Part shown: positions 20,584-32,730 of the stretch, piece after piece
How the letters are laid out: each line of letters begins with the position of its first letter
How positions within the stretch are numbered: position 1 is the stretch's first letter
From: Photobacterium sp. JCM 19050
Lineage (GTDB): Bacteria; Pseudomonadota; Gammaproteobacteria; Enterobacterales; Vibrionaceae
Length of the DNA stretch: 64,000 nucleotides
Direction of reading: 5' to 3'
Assembly: GCA_001310455.1 (NCBI GenBank)
Contig: BAXG01000019.1
Span: forward strand, 29,708 to 93,707
Program-made: the position numbers and the translations under genes
Notes under the pieces: generated by a model
What the model saw: only the letters and a program-made list of their open reading frames with translations
Told to the model about the DNA's origin: nothing
The model's database searches: none

Positions 20584-21795
20584 TTATTTTTGCTTTTGGC
20601 TGTTCAGCGCGCGGATACGGCTTGCCAGTGAGTACAGACGGATAAAGCCGCCCGCATGGCTGTGGTCGTAAACCTCATCTTCACCGAAGGTCGCAAACTC
20701 TTCCGAGTACAGGCTGTTGGCAGAGCGCTTCTGGACCGCAGTCGCCTGACCTTTGTAGAGCTTGATAACCACTTCGCCGCTGACCATGTCGGCCAGCGTA
20801 CCAGCCGCCGCCAGAACTGACTGGCACAGCGGGGTAAACCAACGGCCATCATAGATGAGGTGAGATGCTTTCAGTGCCAGCTCTTCACGGAACAGGAAGG
20901 AGTCTTTGTCCAGCACCAGCTGCTCAACCGCACGCAGAGCTTCCATCATAATGGTGCCTCCCGGGGTTTCATAGCAGCCGCGTGATTTAATGCCGACCAG
21001 ACGGTTTTCTACAATATCGATACGGCCGACGCCGTGCTTGGCACCCAGTTGGTTGAGGTAATCCAGAGCCTTGTACGGAGAAAGGCTCTCACCGTTCACC
21101 GCTACTACTTCACCCTGCTCTACCTTCAGGCTCACATACTCGGCTTCATTTGGTGCCTGCTCAGGATCGACAGTCCACACCCAGCAAAGCTCATTTGGCT
21201 GGTTCCAGGTATCTTCCAGCACACCGCCTTCGGTAGAAATATGCCAGGCGTTTGCATCACGTGAGTAGATTTTTTCCAGAGAAGCAGTGGTCGGAATATT
21301 GCGCTCCGCCAGGTAATCGAGCAGTGCTTCACGGCTTCTCAGATCCCACTCACGCCAAGGGGCAATCACGGAGAGGTGCGGAGCCAGTGCAGCATAAGTG
21401 CTTTCAAAACGAACCTGGTCATTACCCTTACCGGTACAACCGTGGCAAACGGCATCTGCACCTTCAGCCAGCGCAGCTTCAACCTGGGCTTTGGCGATAA
21501 TCGGACGGGCCATTGAGGTACCGAGCAGGTATTTACCTTCATACACCGCACCGGTTTTCAGGCTTGGGTAGATGTAATCAGCAACCATCTCTTCCTTGAG
21601 ATCCGCCACGATGCACTTAACCGCACCGGAAGCGATCGCCTTTTCTTCGATACCAACCAGCTCTTCCTCGCCCTGACCAACATCGGCCACGAATGCGATG
21701 ACTTCACAGTCATAGTTTTCTTTCAGCCAGGGAATGATTGCCGACGTATCCAGACCGCCTGAGTACGCCAATACAACTTTGCTTACTTTGCTCAT
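20584..21795 (-). CDS. argG: Argininosuccinate synthase
   Basis: ATP-dependent ligation of citrulline and aspartate. The 403-residue frame is intact, with the N-type ATP pyrophosphatase P-loop [17 protein letters not shown] near the start, [14 protein letters not shown], and the substrate-binding [11 protein letters not shown]. It lies between argB and argHA with a gap of about 40 bases to argHA and about 90 to argB, consistent with one operon. Confidence 0.97.
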   Translation of the reverse strand: MSKVSKVVLAYSGGLDTSAIIPWLKENYDCEVIAFVADVGQGEEELVGIEEKAIASGAVKCIVADLKEEMVADYIYPSLKTGAVYEGKYLLGTSMARPIIAKAQVEAALAEGADAVCHGCTGKGNDQVRFESTYAALAPHLSVIAPWREWDLRSREALLDYLAERNIPTTASLEKIYSRDANAWHISTEGGVLEDTWNQPNELCWVWTVDPEQAPNEAEYVSLKVEQGEVVAVNGESLSPYKALDYLNQLGAKHGVGRIDIVENRLVGIKSRGCYETPGGTIMMEALRAVEQLVLDKDSFLFREELALKASHLIYDGRWFTPLCQSVLAAAGTLADMVSGEVVIKLYKGQATAVQKRSANSLYSEEFATFGEDEVYDHSHAGGFIRLYSLASRIRALNSQKQK

Positions 21796-21888
21796 TTTGC
21801 TTCTCCTTCCATGTCCGCTCAGGCGGTCGCCCCTGGCGGCAAGATAACGAATTGAAAATCCTGTTTGAAAATTCGCTGAACCGGGCTC

Positions 21889-22668
21889 TTACACAGAGAA
21901 CCGGGTTCCAATGCTGTGGCCGTCAAAAAGGTCAGCCAATTTATCTGGGTAACGCCAGGTCGCTACTTCAATCGGACGACCCAGGGCTTTTGCAGCTTCA
22001 AAGGCTGCTTCTACTTTCACCACCATGCCGTCTGTAATCACCCCTTTATCAATCAGGGTATGCGCTTCTTGTTCGGTAAGGCTTGGCAACAATTTACCTT
22101 TGCCATCCAGTACGCCACTGACATCGGAAAGCAGAACCAGCTCTGCATCCAATACAGCAGCCACTGCAACAGCCGCCTGGTCGGCATTGATGTTCATCAG
22201 GTTACCTTCACCATCAATACCGATAGAGCTGATAACCGGCAACGTACCGGTTGCAAGCAACGCCTGCAGAACACTGGAATCACCCGGTGTCGCCTTACCG
22301 ACGGCACCAAGTTCCGGATCCAGTTGGGTAATTTTGCAAAGGTTGCCGTCCGCAAGGGACAGGCCGACGGCGCTGATCCCGTTTTTGACCGCTTCTGCCA
22401 TCAGGAGCTTGTTAGCGGTGCCGGCCAGCGCCCCGGTGATGTAGTTGATGTGGTCAAACGGGGTGACGCGCAGGCCATTTTTCTTTACGGTCGGCAGGTC
22501 GAGGCCTTTCATCAGATCATCAACCAGGTAACCGCCACCGTGGACAATCACCAGCGGACGCTGGGCGTTTTCACGATAGTCACTGATCGCAGTAAACAAC
22601 TTGTGAAGCGTTTCGCCGCAGGAAAGTACCGCGCCGCCGAGCTTTATGACCAAAGGAACCTGACTCAT
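21889..22668 (-). CDS. argB: Acetylglutamate kinase
   Basis: Phosphorylates N-acetyl-L-glutamate, second step of the acetylated arginine pathway. The 259-residue frame is intact and shows the amino-acid kinase signatures [24 protein letters not shown], and the late [15 protein letters not shown] and [16 protein letters not shown]. It is 11 bases after argC and has a Shine-Dalgarno (GGAG) in the gap. Confidence 0.97.
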   Translation of the reverse strand: MSQVPLVIKLGGAVLSCGETLHKLFTAISDYRENAQRPLVIVHGGGYLVDDLMKGLDLPTVKKNGLRVTPFDHINYITGALAGTANKLLMAEAVKNGISAVGLSLADGNLCKITQLDPELGAVGKATPGDSSVLQALLATGTLPVISSIGIDGEGNLMNINADQAAVAVAAVLDAELVLLSDVSGVLDGKGKLLPSLTEQEAHTLIDKGVITDGMVVKVEAAFEAAKALGRPIEVATWRYPDKLADLFDGHSIGTRFSV

Positions 22669-22679
22669 GGATACTCTCC

Positions 22680-23687
22680 TTAAACCAGCGCCGTGTCAGG
22701 CGCAAATCCGAAACGAATATTGAGACATTGCATTGCCTGTCCGGAGGCACCCTTTAGCAGGTTGTCGATGGCTGACACCAAAATGACGTGTTGGCCTTTT
22801 ACATGCCAGCCGATATCGCAAAAGCAGGTGTTCTGAACTGACTGGAGCTTGGCAGAAACACCGTTCCCAAGGGGCCTTACCATTGGGGTATCGGCATAAG
22901 CCGATTCCAACGCCTGGCTGATATCAGCTCCGTGACACCCTCTGCCAGCTTTGCCGTAATAGTTGCCAGAATGCCACGCTTAAAATTACCAAGATGCGGA
23001 GTGAAAATAACCTCACAGCCAAGGTGAGCTGCAATCTCTGGCTGGTGACGGTGACTAAAAACGCCGTAAGGGTGAAGGCTGACCTCACAGAAACTGTTGG
23101 TCATGGAAGCTTTGCGACCGGCACCTGACACACCGGATGTCGCATTGATAACCGGCCACTGAGCAAGATCCAAAAGCCCTTTCTGAACCAATGGTTTCAG
23201 AGCCAGCTGAGATGCAGTCGGGTAGCAACCGGGAACGGCTATCATGTCTGCGTGGGCAATTTGCTCTGCGTTCCACTCCGCCAGGCCATAAACCGTCTTG
23301 TCGAGGATATCTTTATGCTGATGGGCAAAGCCATAGTAGTCGGTATAGAAACTGTCACCCTGAACACGGTAAGCACCGGACAGGTCAAACACCTTACAGC
23401 CTTCACTGAGGAAAACAGGGACCAGGTCGTGACTTACTTCGTGTGCTGTCGCAAGAAAACCACGTCTGCATCTTTAGCAACATCTTCCGGTTTATCCATT
23501 GCGGTAACCGGCATATCCACAACGCCTTTCAGCTGGCCGTGCAGGTCACTGAGCAGCTTCCCCGCATCTGCACTGTTGGCCGAAACATAAAGGCTTCCAA
23601 TGTCAGGTGGGGGTGGTCATGAATCATTTTCGCCAATTCGGCGCCGGTATATCCGGTCGCACCGACAATCACTGTCTTTAACATCAT
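22680..23687 (-). CDS. argC: N-acetyl-gamma-glutamyl-phosphate reductase (three frameshifts)
   Basis: NADPH-dependent third step of arginine synthesis. The start at 23687 (AGGA nine bases upstream) gives [20 protein letters not shown], a Rossmann motif. Breaks near 23589 (TTT for TTTT), 23451 (G for GG) and 22928 separate [34 protein letters not shown] and [18 protein letters not shown]. The catalytic Cys is in AVPGCYPTA, followed by GVSGAGR and HRHQPEI. About 336 residues after repair. It heads argCBG-argHA and is transcribed away from the ARG boxes at 23855-23891. Confidence 0.94.
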
Positions 23688-24217
23688 GTTACGAAATCCT
23701 GTTCAAATCTTTAAATCGGGAGGAAGTGAATAGCAGTCAATGCCACACTTTTCCGGACAGGCCGGATTGAAAGCTCAGGAGAGGCGTCGTCGGTAGGTGA
23801 AAATGCGTGCTGTAAAGCAAAAATCCATGGTGGTGATATCCCTGTCACACGTTAAAACATTTTTATTCATACATTGTGAATATAAATGTAGTTTTACTGG
23901 TTATTGAACTGTGTGTCAACCGTTAATCATTTAAATAGTAAACGCAATGCGTTTTCCGGGTGTTAACATCATTAACCTGGCCGTTAATAATCACAGCGGT
24001 GACAGACGCTGAAACGGCGTATTTGCATTCATTTGTTGTAAAATTACATAACAAATGACAAATACTGACCAAAATCATAAAGAACGCCGATTCGGCAAAT
24101 TTAGACAAAAGGCCTATTGATTTTCAGACGCAGGCAGGGATAGATTGCTGTATGGACGTCTTTGTTGCTGACAGCAACAACCATAATGGACGTAACAAAT
24201 TTACGAGATGGAAACCT
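23688..24217. other. argC-ppc intergenic region lacking argE
   Basis: About 530 bases, AT-rich for this window, between divergent argC and ppc. It holds the argC operators and presumably both promoters. No argE remnant was recognised in either strand, although in E. coli and Vibrio cholerae argE lies divergently next to argC at this place. Confidence 0.6.
23855..23891. promoter_or_regulatory. Tandem ARG boxes for ArgR upstream of argC
   Basis: Two 18-base imperfect palindromes, one with a good ATTCA right half (23855-23872) and one with a good TGAAT left half (23874-23891), nearly adjacent. This fits the paired ARG-box layout at arginine repressor targets. Confidence 0.65.
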
Positions 24218-26848
24218 ATGGACGAAAAGTATTCTGCACTCCGAAGCAACGTAAAACATCTGGGCCGCCTATTGGGTAATACCATCCGCAGTGCGCACGG
24301 TGACGCATTGCTGGATAAAGTGGAAGAGATTCGCCAGCTCTCAAAATCTGCCCGAGGCGGAAATGAAGAAGACCGCGCCAAGCTGGTCGAAGTACTGCGC
24401 CACCTTCCGGATGATCAATTGCTTCCGGTAGCCCGTGCATTCAGTCAGTTCCTGAACCTGACTAACATTGCCGACCAGTACCACACCATTTCCCGCCACT
24501 GCGAAGAGCTGGTATGCAGCCCGGATGCGATAGACCAGGTTCTGGCACGGCTTAAAGGGGCACAAATCAGCCAGGCTGATATTGAAAAGTCCCTTAACGA
24601 CCTCAAGATTGAGCTGGTTCTGACGGCTCACCCAACCGAGATAGCCCGCCGCACCACAATTAACAACCTGGTTCAGATCAACGGATGCCTGTCCAATCTG
24701 GAACTCAACGACCTGTCACACAAAGAGCGCATGCGCACTGAAACCCGCCTGGAGCAACTGATAGCACAGAGCTGGTACTCAGACGATATTCGCCAAAAAC
24801 GCCCTACTCCACTGGATGAAGCCAAATGGGGTTATGCTGTTATTGAAAACTCCCTGTGGGAAGCTGTTCCGGCCTTCTTGCGCGAGCTGGACGAAAAGCT
24901 CAATAACCACCTGGGTAAATCCCTGCCGGTAGACGCCGCGCCAATCCAAATCTCTTCCTGGATGGGTGGCGACCGCGACGGCAACCCGTTTGTGACGTCA
25001 GAGATCACCCGTGAAGTCCTGCTGTTGTCTCGCTGGAAAGCTGCAGACCTGTATCTCAATGATGTACAGGCACTGATCAACAACCTGTCGATGGTGCATG
25101 CCAACGACAACGTACGCGACATGGCCGGCGAAGCGCACGAACCGTACCGTGCCATCCTGAAAGTCCTGCGTACCACCTTGCAAAATACCCTGGCGTATCT
25201 GGATGCCAAACTGAAAAACAAGCCTCTGCCATCCGGGGAGATCCTGCGCAGTATCGACCAGCTCTGGGTTCCGCTTCACGCCTGTTATGAGTCTCTGCAC
25301 GAATGCGGCATGGGCATCATTGCTGACGGTCACCTGCTGGATGTTCTCCGCCGGGTACAGTGTTTCGGCGTCAACCTTATCCGTCTGGATATCCGCCAGG
25401 AAAGCACCCGCCACTCCGATGTGATTGCCGAAATCACCCGCTGCCTTGGCATGGGTGATTACAGCCAGTGGAGCGAACAGGACAAAGTTGCCTTCCTGGT
25501 ACGCGAGCTGAATTCACAGCGCCCGCTTCTGCCACGCAACTGGGAACCAAGCCCGGAAGCCAAGGAAGTCATGGATACCTGTCGGGTGGTTGCCGCGCAA
25601 CCTCGCGAAGCCTTTGGTGCCTACGTCATTTCCATGGCCCGCACCGCATCAGACGTACTGGCTGTTCACCTGCTGTTGCAGGAAGCCGGGTGCAAGTTCC
25701 GCATGGATGTGTGCCCGCTGTTCGAAACCCTCGATGACCTGAATAATGCAGAAGCCGTGATTACCCAACTGCTCGGTATCGACTGGTACCGCGGCTTTAT
25801 CCAGAACTTCCAGATGGTGATGATCGGCTATTCCGATTCCGCCAAAGATGCCGGTTCAATGTCTGCCGGCTGGGCCCAGTACAAAGCGATGGAAGCTCTG
25901 GTTCGGGTGTGTGAAGACGCCAATGTGGATCTGGTTCTGTTCCACGGCCGCGGCGGAACCATTGGTCGAGGCGGTGCGCCGGCACATGCTGCATTGCTGT
26001 CCCAGCCACCAAAGAGTCTGAAAGGTGGTCTGCGCGTAACAGAACAAGGCGAGATGATCCGCTTTAAGCTGGGCTTGCCGGAAGTTGCGATTAACAGCTT
26101 TGCCCTGTACACCAGTGCCATTCTGGAAGCCAACCTGCTGCCGCCTCCTGAGCCGAAGCAGGAATGGCGCGACCTGATGGAAACCCTGAGTGAAGTATCG
26201 TGCGATGCATACCGCAGCGTCGTTCGTGGCCACAAAGACTTTGTCCCTTACTTCCGCTCTGCAACCCCTGAGCTGGAACTGGGTCAGCTCCCTCTGGGCT
26301 CCCGTCCATCCAAACGTAACCCTAATGGCGGCGTTGAAAGCCTGCGCGCAATCCCGTGGATATTCGCATGGAGCCAGAACCGCCTGTTGCTGCCAGCCTG
26401 GCTAGGTGCCGGTGAAGCTATCCGTTTCTCCATTGAGCACGGCCATCTGCCACTCTTGGAAGAGATGTGCCGGGAGTGGCCATTCTTCTCTACCCGCCTG
26501 GGTATGCTGGAGATGGTTTACACCAAAACCAACGTCGGTATTTCCGGTTACTATGACCAGCGTCTGGTCGACAAGTCGCTCTGGCCGCTGGGTGAAGAGT
26601 TGCGTAAGCGTCTGGCTGAAGACATCAAGGCCGTACTGGCGGTTGAAAACAATGACCACCTGATGCAGCAGAACCCATGGGGTGCAGAGAGTATTCGCTT
26701 ACGTAACATCTACGTAGAGCCACTCAACATGCTCCAGGCCGAGTTGCTATATCGCACCCGGAAACAGCACGAAGACAGTCCGGAGATGAGTGAAGCACTT
26801 ATGGTAACAATTGCAGGCATTGCTGCCGGAATGCGTAACACAGGTTAA
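24218..26848 (+). CDS. ppc: Phosphoenolpyruvate carboxylase
   Basis: Anaplerotic carboxylation of PEP to oxaloacetate. The ATG at 24218 gives [20 protein letters not shown], the expected start; a longer in-frame start at 24152 is not needed. The 877-residue frame is intact, close to E. coli's 883. Visible are the catalytic His motif [13 protein letters not shown], the [11 protein letters not shown] segment, [14 protein letters not shown], and the C-terminal MRNTG ending that carries allosteric aspartate-site residues. A strong terminator follows. Confidence 0.97.
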   Translation: MDEKYSALRSNVKHLGRLLGNTIRSAHGDALLDKVEEIRQLSKSARGGNEEDRAKLVEVLRHLPDDQLLPVARAFSQFLNLTNIADQYHTISRHCEELVCSPDAIDQVLARLKGAQISQADIEKSLNDLKIELVLTAHPTEIARRTTINNLVQINGCLSNLELNDLSHKERMRTETRLEQLIAQSWYSDDIRQKRPTPLDEAKWGYAVIENSLWEAVPAFLRELDEKLNNHLGKSLPVDAAPIQISSWMGGDRDGNPFVTSEITREVLLLSRWKAADLYLNDVQALINNLSMVHANDNVRDMAGEAHEPYRAILKVLRTTLQNTLAYLDAKLKNKPLPSGEILRSIDQLWVPLHACYESLHECGMGIIADGHLLDVLRRVQCFGVNLIRLDIRQESTRHSDVIAEITRCLGMGDYSQWSEQDKVAFLVRELNSQRPLLPRNWEPSPEAKEVMDTCRVVAAQPREAFGAYVISMARTASDVLAVHLLLQEAGCKFRMDVCPLFETLDDLNNAEAVITQLLGIDWYRGFIQNFQMVMIGYSDSAKDAGSMSAGWAQYKAMEALVRVCEDANVDLVLFHGRGGTIGRGGAPAHAALLSQPPKSLKGGLRVTEQGEMIRFKLGLPEVAINSFALYTSAILEANLLPPPEPKQEWRDLMETLSEVSCDAYRSVVRGHKDFVPYFRSATPELELGQLPLGSRPSKRNPNGGVESLRAIPWIFAWSQNRLLLPAWLGAGEAIRFSIEHGHLPLLEEMCREWPFFSTRLGMLEMVYTKTNVGISGYYDQRLVDKSLWPLGEELRKRLAEDIKAVLAVENNDHLMQQNPWGAESIRLRNIYVEPLNMLQAELLYRTRKQHEDSPEMSEALMVTIAGIAAGMRNTG

Positions 26849-26870
26849 AAATCTGTCTCAATTGTAAGAA

Positions 26871-26908
26871 ACCAGAGGTCGATGTTGATTGACCTCTGGT
26901 TTTTTTTG
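26871..26908 (+). terminator. Terminator after ppc
   Basis: Perfect 10-bp stem ACCAGAGGTC/GACCTCTGGT with a 10-base loop followed by eight or more T. Confidence 0.92.
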
Positions 26909-27153
26909 CCCAGTTATTGTCTAGGTATTGATAAATTCATTAGTATGAGAGTGGTATAACACAATAAAGATTGATAATAGGAATGACTGTTTAGAATTTC
27001 TATCAGTCAGTGACTAGGGAAGGTTATACGCCATAAGAAGCGACGAAAGTCGACGCAGTAGTAACTTGGCGTCAGGAACAAAATCAGGCCAGAGAGCCAC
27101 TTCATCCTGCCGGGTTGCTTGTTTTTTTAATATAAGTAAAGCGGATAGAAGAG
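26909..27153. other. aphA upstream region, long leader likely
   Basis: About 245 bases between the ppc terminator and aphA. It contains a LuxR/HapR-like palindrome (26926-26945), then GC-richer sequence with an ACGCCA/TGGCGT inverted pair near 27029-27075, which could fold in a leader RNA. In vibrios the aphA leader is a target of Qrr small RNAs; I did not establish a pairing here. Confidence 0.4.
26926..26945. promoter_or_regulatory. LuxR/HapR-type operator upstream of aphA
   Basis: TATTGATAAATTCATTAGTA agrees at most positions with the vibrio LuxR/HapR consensus as I recall it (TTATTGATAAATTTATCAAT). HapR/LuxR repression of aphA at high cell density is established in Vibrio, so the site is well placed. 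Confidence 0.6.
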
Positions 27154-27720
27154 ATGTCACTACCACATATCATACTCACTGTGCTGAGTACGCGCGATGT
27201 TACCGGCTATGATATTACCAAGGAGTTTTCGAACAGCATTGGTTACTTCTGGAAGGCCAGCCACCAGCAGGTCTACCGGGAGCTGAACAAGCTGCTTGAA
27301 CAAGGTGCTGTTGAATGCCACATCGTACCCCAACAAGGTAAACCGGACCGTAAGGTCTACAGTATCACCGACCGCGGACATGAATTGCTGAACGATTGGT
27401 TTAAACAGTCGCTGTCTCAACCGGTATTCCGGGATGAGTTCTCAGCCAAACTGGTTGCATGCAGTGTTTGTAAGTCAGATGCTATGGTCTCCCACCTCGA
27501 AAGCCTTATTGCAGAAAGCCGTAACGCGCTCTCGCAATATGAAGAAATTGAGCTTCGCCTCTATGCGAACCCCTCTCAGCTCGATACCCGTTCCCGTCTT
27601 GAAAGACTCACCCTCCGTCGTGGTATCTACCAGCAACAAGCCTGGTTGAACTGGGCAGAAGAAGCGCTGGGAGAGCTCAACAACATCAATGCTGAGCGCT
27701 TTCTGAGCGAAGCAGTTTAA
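27154..27720 (+). CDS. aphA: AphA-type PadR family regulator
   Basis: Low-cell-density quorum-sensing master regulator in vibrios, and activator of virulence genes in V. cholerae. The 188-residue frame is intact. The N-terminal winged helix reads MSLPHIILTVLSTRDVTGYD, ITKEFSNSIGYFWKASHQQV, YRELNKLLEQG, with the KPDRKVYSIT wing, nearly identical to V. cholerae AphA as I remember it. The C-terminal antiparallel coiled-coil dimerisation domain includes LERLTLRRGIYQQQAWLNWA. Its place downstream of ppc matches V. cholerae. Confidence 0.9.
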   Translation: MSLPHIILTVLSTRDVTGYDITKEFSNSIGYFWKASHQQVYRELNKLLEQGAVECHIVPQQGKPDRKVYSITDRGHELLNDWFKQSLSQPVFRDEFSAKLVACSVCKSDAMVSHLESLIAESRNALSQYEEIELRLYANPSQLDTRSRLERLTLRRGIYQQQAWLNWAEEALGELNNINAERFLSEAV

Positions 27721-27742
27721 CAAGGACGGTTAAACGCTAACG

Positions 27743-27767
27743 AAAAAGGCCGCTTTTTGCGGCCTTT
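27743..27767. terminator. Bidirectional terminator between aphA and metF
   Basis: GGCCGC/GCGGCC stem flanked by A-run and T-run, between convergent genes. Confidence 0.82.
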
Positions 27768-27797
27768 GGTCGTTTTGGCAGGAAGGAAACCGACGCG

Positions 27798-28696
<899 letters not shown>

Positions 28697-28772
28697 TCAC
28701 ATCCTTTTGCGGTAAAAGCCGCTGTCATCAAAGAAAGGCTCTCAGGCCTAAATATCAGTGTTCGTCTGTTTT

Positions 28773-28796
28773 GTACGTTTAGACGTCCATATGTCT
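28773..28796. promoter_or_regulatory. MetJ boxes upstream of metF
   Basis: Tandem 8-base units GTACGTTT, AGACGTCC and ATATGTCT resemble the AGACGTCT met box repeated without spacing, about 90 bases upstream of the metF start. Confidence 0.75.
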
Positions 28797-28901
28797 AAAG
28801 GATGAATTGTATCCAATTTAATGTCAACAGAGTGTTTATGAATTTTATTCAAGTTGATGTTGAGATGGCCTCATGATGCTGCCCGATCGGCTGCAAAGAT
28901 A

Positions 28902-28927
28902 TAAAAAGCGGTGTCTGAGCACCGCTT
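28902..28927 (-). terminator. Terminator of metBL
   Basis: AGCGGTG/CACCGCT stem with a 6-base loop, T-run following on minus, 35 bases after metL. Confidence 0.8.
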
Positions 28928-28961
28928 GATTCTATAAGGGATTTTTACTGGACACCCCGGT

Positions 28962-31400
28962 TTAAAGAAGGGTTGCGATACGGTTCAAATCGGAAAGCAG
29001 CGCGCCAGCGGTCACATCACGGCCGGCCCCCGGCCCCTGGATCACCAGCGGGTTATCCCGGTACCAGCGGCTTTCAACGGCGAACACGGTGTCACATGGC
29101 AACAGGTTGGCGAACGGATGGCTGTCTGGCAGCGCTCCATACCTACCCGGGCCACGCCTTCTTTGGTCAGGCGCGCTACATAACGAAGCACTTTCTGTTC
29201 ACTGTGGGCGTCTTCCACCCTTTCGCGCAGTACATCATCAAGCTGATGGCACTGGTCAAAGAACTGCTCGACAGAAAGTCCGGCCAAATCCTCTGGCACC
29301 AGGGATTCCACTTTCACTTTATCAGGGTTGATCTCAAGGCCGGACTCGCGTGCCAGAATAACCAGCTTCCTCGCCACATCACGCCCATTGAGATCCTCGC
29401 GCGGATCCGGTTCAGTCAGCCCCTGCTGCCAGGCTTGCTCTACTAGCTGGCTGAAAGGAAAGTTGCCGTCATACTGCTGGAAAAGCCAGGACAGCGTGCC
29501 GGAGAAAATACCGGAGATTGCAAGAATCTGGTCTCCGCTTTCCCGCAGGTCTCGCACCGTATGGTTGATGGGCAGCCCTGCCCCCACTGTGGCGTTGTAA
29601 AGCCAGTGGCGTCCGGTTTTAGCAAAGGCATCCTTTACCATGTTGTAGTCTTTCTCAGGCGCAGAGCCTGCGACTTTGTTGGCAGAGATCAGGTGGAAAC
29701 CCATTTCTGCCAGGTCCGGATACATGGCCGCCAGTTCGCCGCTGGCAGTGACATCGAGCACCACCAGATCATCGTAGTCATGGTCGCTGAGCGCACGGAA
29801 CAGTTCAATGCCGGACAGCACTGTCGCGGTATCATCAAACGCAGACTCCACTGAATCCGGCTCTACCCCCTTGAGGTCAAGCCACGCACGCTGGCTGTCC
29901 GCCACACAAACCAGGGAGAAACTCATTCCGTGGCGTTTTTCGAGGGCATCTTTTTGTTCAGCAAACAGAGACAGCCACCGGCTGCCGATGCTTCCCTTCC
30001 CCATCAGAGCCACTCCAATCCGGCGCTGGGCCTGGAAAAGGGCGCAATGGATAGCGGCTACCAACGGGCCGGTTTCAATGCGTCGCACCACTGCAACCAG
30101 GCTGAGGCCATTGGCAGATTCAGCGATAAATTCCACCGGCTGGCCACGCAACTGTTGGTGGAAGCCGTGGCTGTGTACCGGGTTGTTACTGACCCCGGCC
30201 CCGACCACGGCAATCATCACGAAATCTTCACGAAGGCGGATTTCCGCCGCTACACCGGCATCCTGAAGGCGCTCAAGCACGCTGTTGACCACTTCGGCGG
30301 TGTAAGCCAGTTGTACGCAATTCGGATCTTTTTGTGCCGTCATCGCCAGCGGTTGCAGTTGAAGGCGCGTCAGCAGGCGTTCAATGTCCGTACGGGCAGT
30401 ATCAAAGTCGTGCCCGCGTGGCAGCTCAAGCTCAATCAGGCAGATTTCTTCATGGGAGGTAACAATCTTGGCGCCGCGCCCTGAAGCCAACACTCGCTCA
30501 ATCCGGGTTGAACCGGAATCCGGTTGGTAGCTGCTGCGAAGGGCCAAATCGATAACACTGTGCGCCACCGGCTGGAGGGTACGGCTGTGCAAAACCGGGG
30601 CAGCCAGGCGTGCAAGTTCTGCCGCCTCATCCAGTCGAAGCAGTGGCAAGAGGCAGGCATCTTCTACTTTACGCGGGTCTGCACTGTACACACCGGCCAC
30701 ATCACTCCAAATGGTAACCCGGGCAACATCCGCCAGCGCGCCTATCACGGTGGCGGAATAGTCAGAGCCGTTGCGACCGAGCAGCACGGTTTCACCATCC
30801 TGGTTCTGGGCCATAAAGCCGGTAATCACCACCCGGTTTTTGCCATGCTGGGCAAGCTGGGTTTGCAAAAGCGGCCATGAGCGTGAACGGTCAACTTCCG
30901 GCTGGGCGGCGCGCTCTGCCTCAGGAAGGAGCGGGAATCGAGCTGCTCGCCGGCATAGCCAGCTCTGTCAGCAAGGCTGCCAGCAAGCGGGCTGACCACA
31001 GCTCACCGTGGCCGAGAATATAAGCGCGGGTCGCTTCATCTATTGGTTTTTCGCCCAGCTCTGCCAACCCGGCAAACTCGGAAAACAGGGTGTCCACCAG
31101 CTGCCTGCGGGAATCGTCACCAAGCAGGCTTTCTATCAGTTCTTGCTGGTACTGGCGCAACGACATCAGTGCGTCGTGGGCCAGGCGTCCGTCCCGGTCC
31201 AGCAGTTCAATCCATTCGATAAGGCGGTTGGTGGTCTTGCCGGCGGCTGAAACCACAATGAGATCCTGCGCTCCCGAATATTCCCGGAGGATCTCAGTAA
31301 CACGGCGGTAGCAATCCGGGTCGGCCAGACTGCTTCCGCCAAATTTGTGTAGCTGGCGGCGCTCTGCCGGCTCAGGAGACACAAGCTGGACGGTGGACAT
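28962..31400 (-). CDS. metL: Bifunctional aspartokinase II / homoserine dehydrogenase II (three frameshifts)
   Basis: First and third steps of the aspartate family pathway. The aspartokinase domain starts with HKFGGSSLADPDCYRR and later NGSDYSATVIGALADVARVT; the homoserine dehydrogenase domain has LMGKGSIGSRWLSLF, ISANKVAGS, YNATVGAGLPINHT and SGIFSGTLSW. Breaks near 30940, 30919 and 29130 are repaired by one base each, restoring SSLDSRSFLRAERAAQPEVD and a C-terminus with LLPCDTVFAVESRWYRDNP and GPGAGRDVTAGALLSDLNR. About 813 residues, closest to E. coli MetL rather than ThrA. It begins one base after the metB stop, so it is in the metBL operon under MetJ control. Confidence 0.94.
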
Positions 31401-32564
31401 TTACTTCGTCTCTCTTACTTTATCAAAGGCTTGTTTCAAGTCGGCCACCAGGTCGGCCGCATCTTCCAACCCTACGGACAACCGCAGGAGTGTCGGTGCC
31501 AGGCCCGCTTCTGCCTGCGCTTCATCCGACATCGCCCTGTGGGTCATGGAGCCGGGATGGGCTACCAGGCTTTCCACGCCGCCGAGTGATTCGGCAAGGG
31601 CAAACAGCTCCAGAGACTGGAGGAAGCATTTCAGTTCAGCTTCATCACCGTTTAGCTCAAAGCTGACCATTCCGCCAAATCCGGCCTGCTGACGCTTGGC
31701 AATCTCATGACCGGGGTGACTTGGCAGACTTGGGTGGTAAATAGTACCAACAAGTTCTTCATCTTGCAGGTAAGCAAGTACCGCTGCAGCATTTTCTTCA
31801 TGCTGGCGCATGCGCACGCCAAGGGTCCGGATACCGCGAAGCACCATATAGCTGTCGAATGCACCGCCGGTTGCGCCGATACAGTTCCCCCACCATGCCA
31901 GTTCTTCCGCTTTTTCAGCATCCGCCGCCACAATAACACCGCCGACCACATCCGAGTGCCCGTTGATGAATTTGGTGGTGGAGTGAACAACGAAGTCTGC
32001 GCCCAGAGAGATGGGCTGCTGCAATACCGGGGAGAGGAAGGTGTTGTCGACCGCCACCAGCGCACCGGCGGCATGCGCCTTGCTGCTGAGCTCAACAACA
32101 TCAACGACACGCAGAAGTGGGTTGGACGGGGTTTCAATCAAAAGCAGTTTTGGCTTTTTCGCCAGCGCTTCTTCTACCGCCTGGGGGTTGGTCTGGTCAA
32201 TAAAGCTGACCTTGAACGCCCCTTTCTTAGCCCGAGAGTCCAGGAGTCGGTAAGTCCCGCCGTAGCAGTCATGGGGAGCGACAATCAAATCGTCAGAAGA
32301 AAAGAGCGAACACAGCAGGTTGATGGCTGACATGCCACAACTGGTAACCACTGCACCAGCCCCGCCCTCAAGATCCGCCAGCGCCTTTTCCAGATGGCTG
32401 CGGGTCGGGTTGCCACCGCGGGCGTAATCATACTGAGGAACTTCGCCAAACTCCGGGAAACGGTAGTTGGTCGACAGATAAAGAGGAGGAACCACAGCAT
32501 GATACTGGGAGTCCGAGGAGATACCCTGGCGGACAGCGATGGTCGCGGGCTTTTTGTCACTCAT
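31401..32564 (-). CDS. metB: Cystathionine gamma-synthase
   Basis: PLP-dependent condensation of O-succinylhomoserine with cysteine. The start at 32564 (MSDKKPATIAVRQGISSDSQ) is preferred to an upstream in-frame codon at 32606 for fit to the family. The frame is intact, about 387 residues, with YDYARGGNPTR, the PLP-lysine motif HSTTKFINGHSDVVGG, and LSVGLEDAADLVADL at the end. Divergent from metJ across tandem met boxes. Confidence 0.95.
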   Translation of the reverse strand: MSDKKPATIAVRQGISSDSQYHAVVPPLYLSTNYRFPEFGEVPQYDYARGGNPTRSHLEKALADLEGGAGAVVTSCGMSAINLLCSLFSSDDLIVAPHDCYGGTYRLLDSRAKKGAFKVSFIDQTNPQAVEEALAKKPKLLLIETPSNPLLRVVDVVELSSKAHAAGALVAVDNTFLSPVLQQPISLGADFVVHSTTKFINGHSDVVGGVIVAADAEKAEELAWWGNCIGATGGAFDSYMVLRGIRTLGVRMRQHEENAAAVLAYLQDEELVGTIYHPSLPSHPGHEIAKRQQAGFGGMVSFELNGDEAELKCFLQSLELFALAESLGGVESLVAHPGSMTHRAMSDEAQAEAGLAPTLLRLSVGLEDAADLVADLKQAFDKVRETK

Positions 32565-32625
32565 ATTTATTCCTTCCTTGATTGGGTGACAGGGTGCGAG
32601 ATCCAACCTTACCCGCTCAACACAA

Positions 32626-32657
32626 AGACGTCAACACATCCAGACGTCTATATGTCT
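32626..32657. promoter_or_regulatory. Four tandem MetJ boxes between metB and metJ
   Basis: Contiguous 8-base units AGACGTCA, ACACATCC, AGACGTCT and ATATGTCT match the met box consensus AGACGTCT to varying degree. The third is perfect. They lie between the divergent metBL and metJ starts, as in E. coli. Confidence 0.88.
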
Positions 32658-32730
32658 TTGCATGTGGCAGTCGATAACGCTAGAATGCTGTTTTTGGTTT
32701 CCAATTCCCCCACACTGCAGAAGGTGAATC

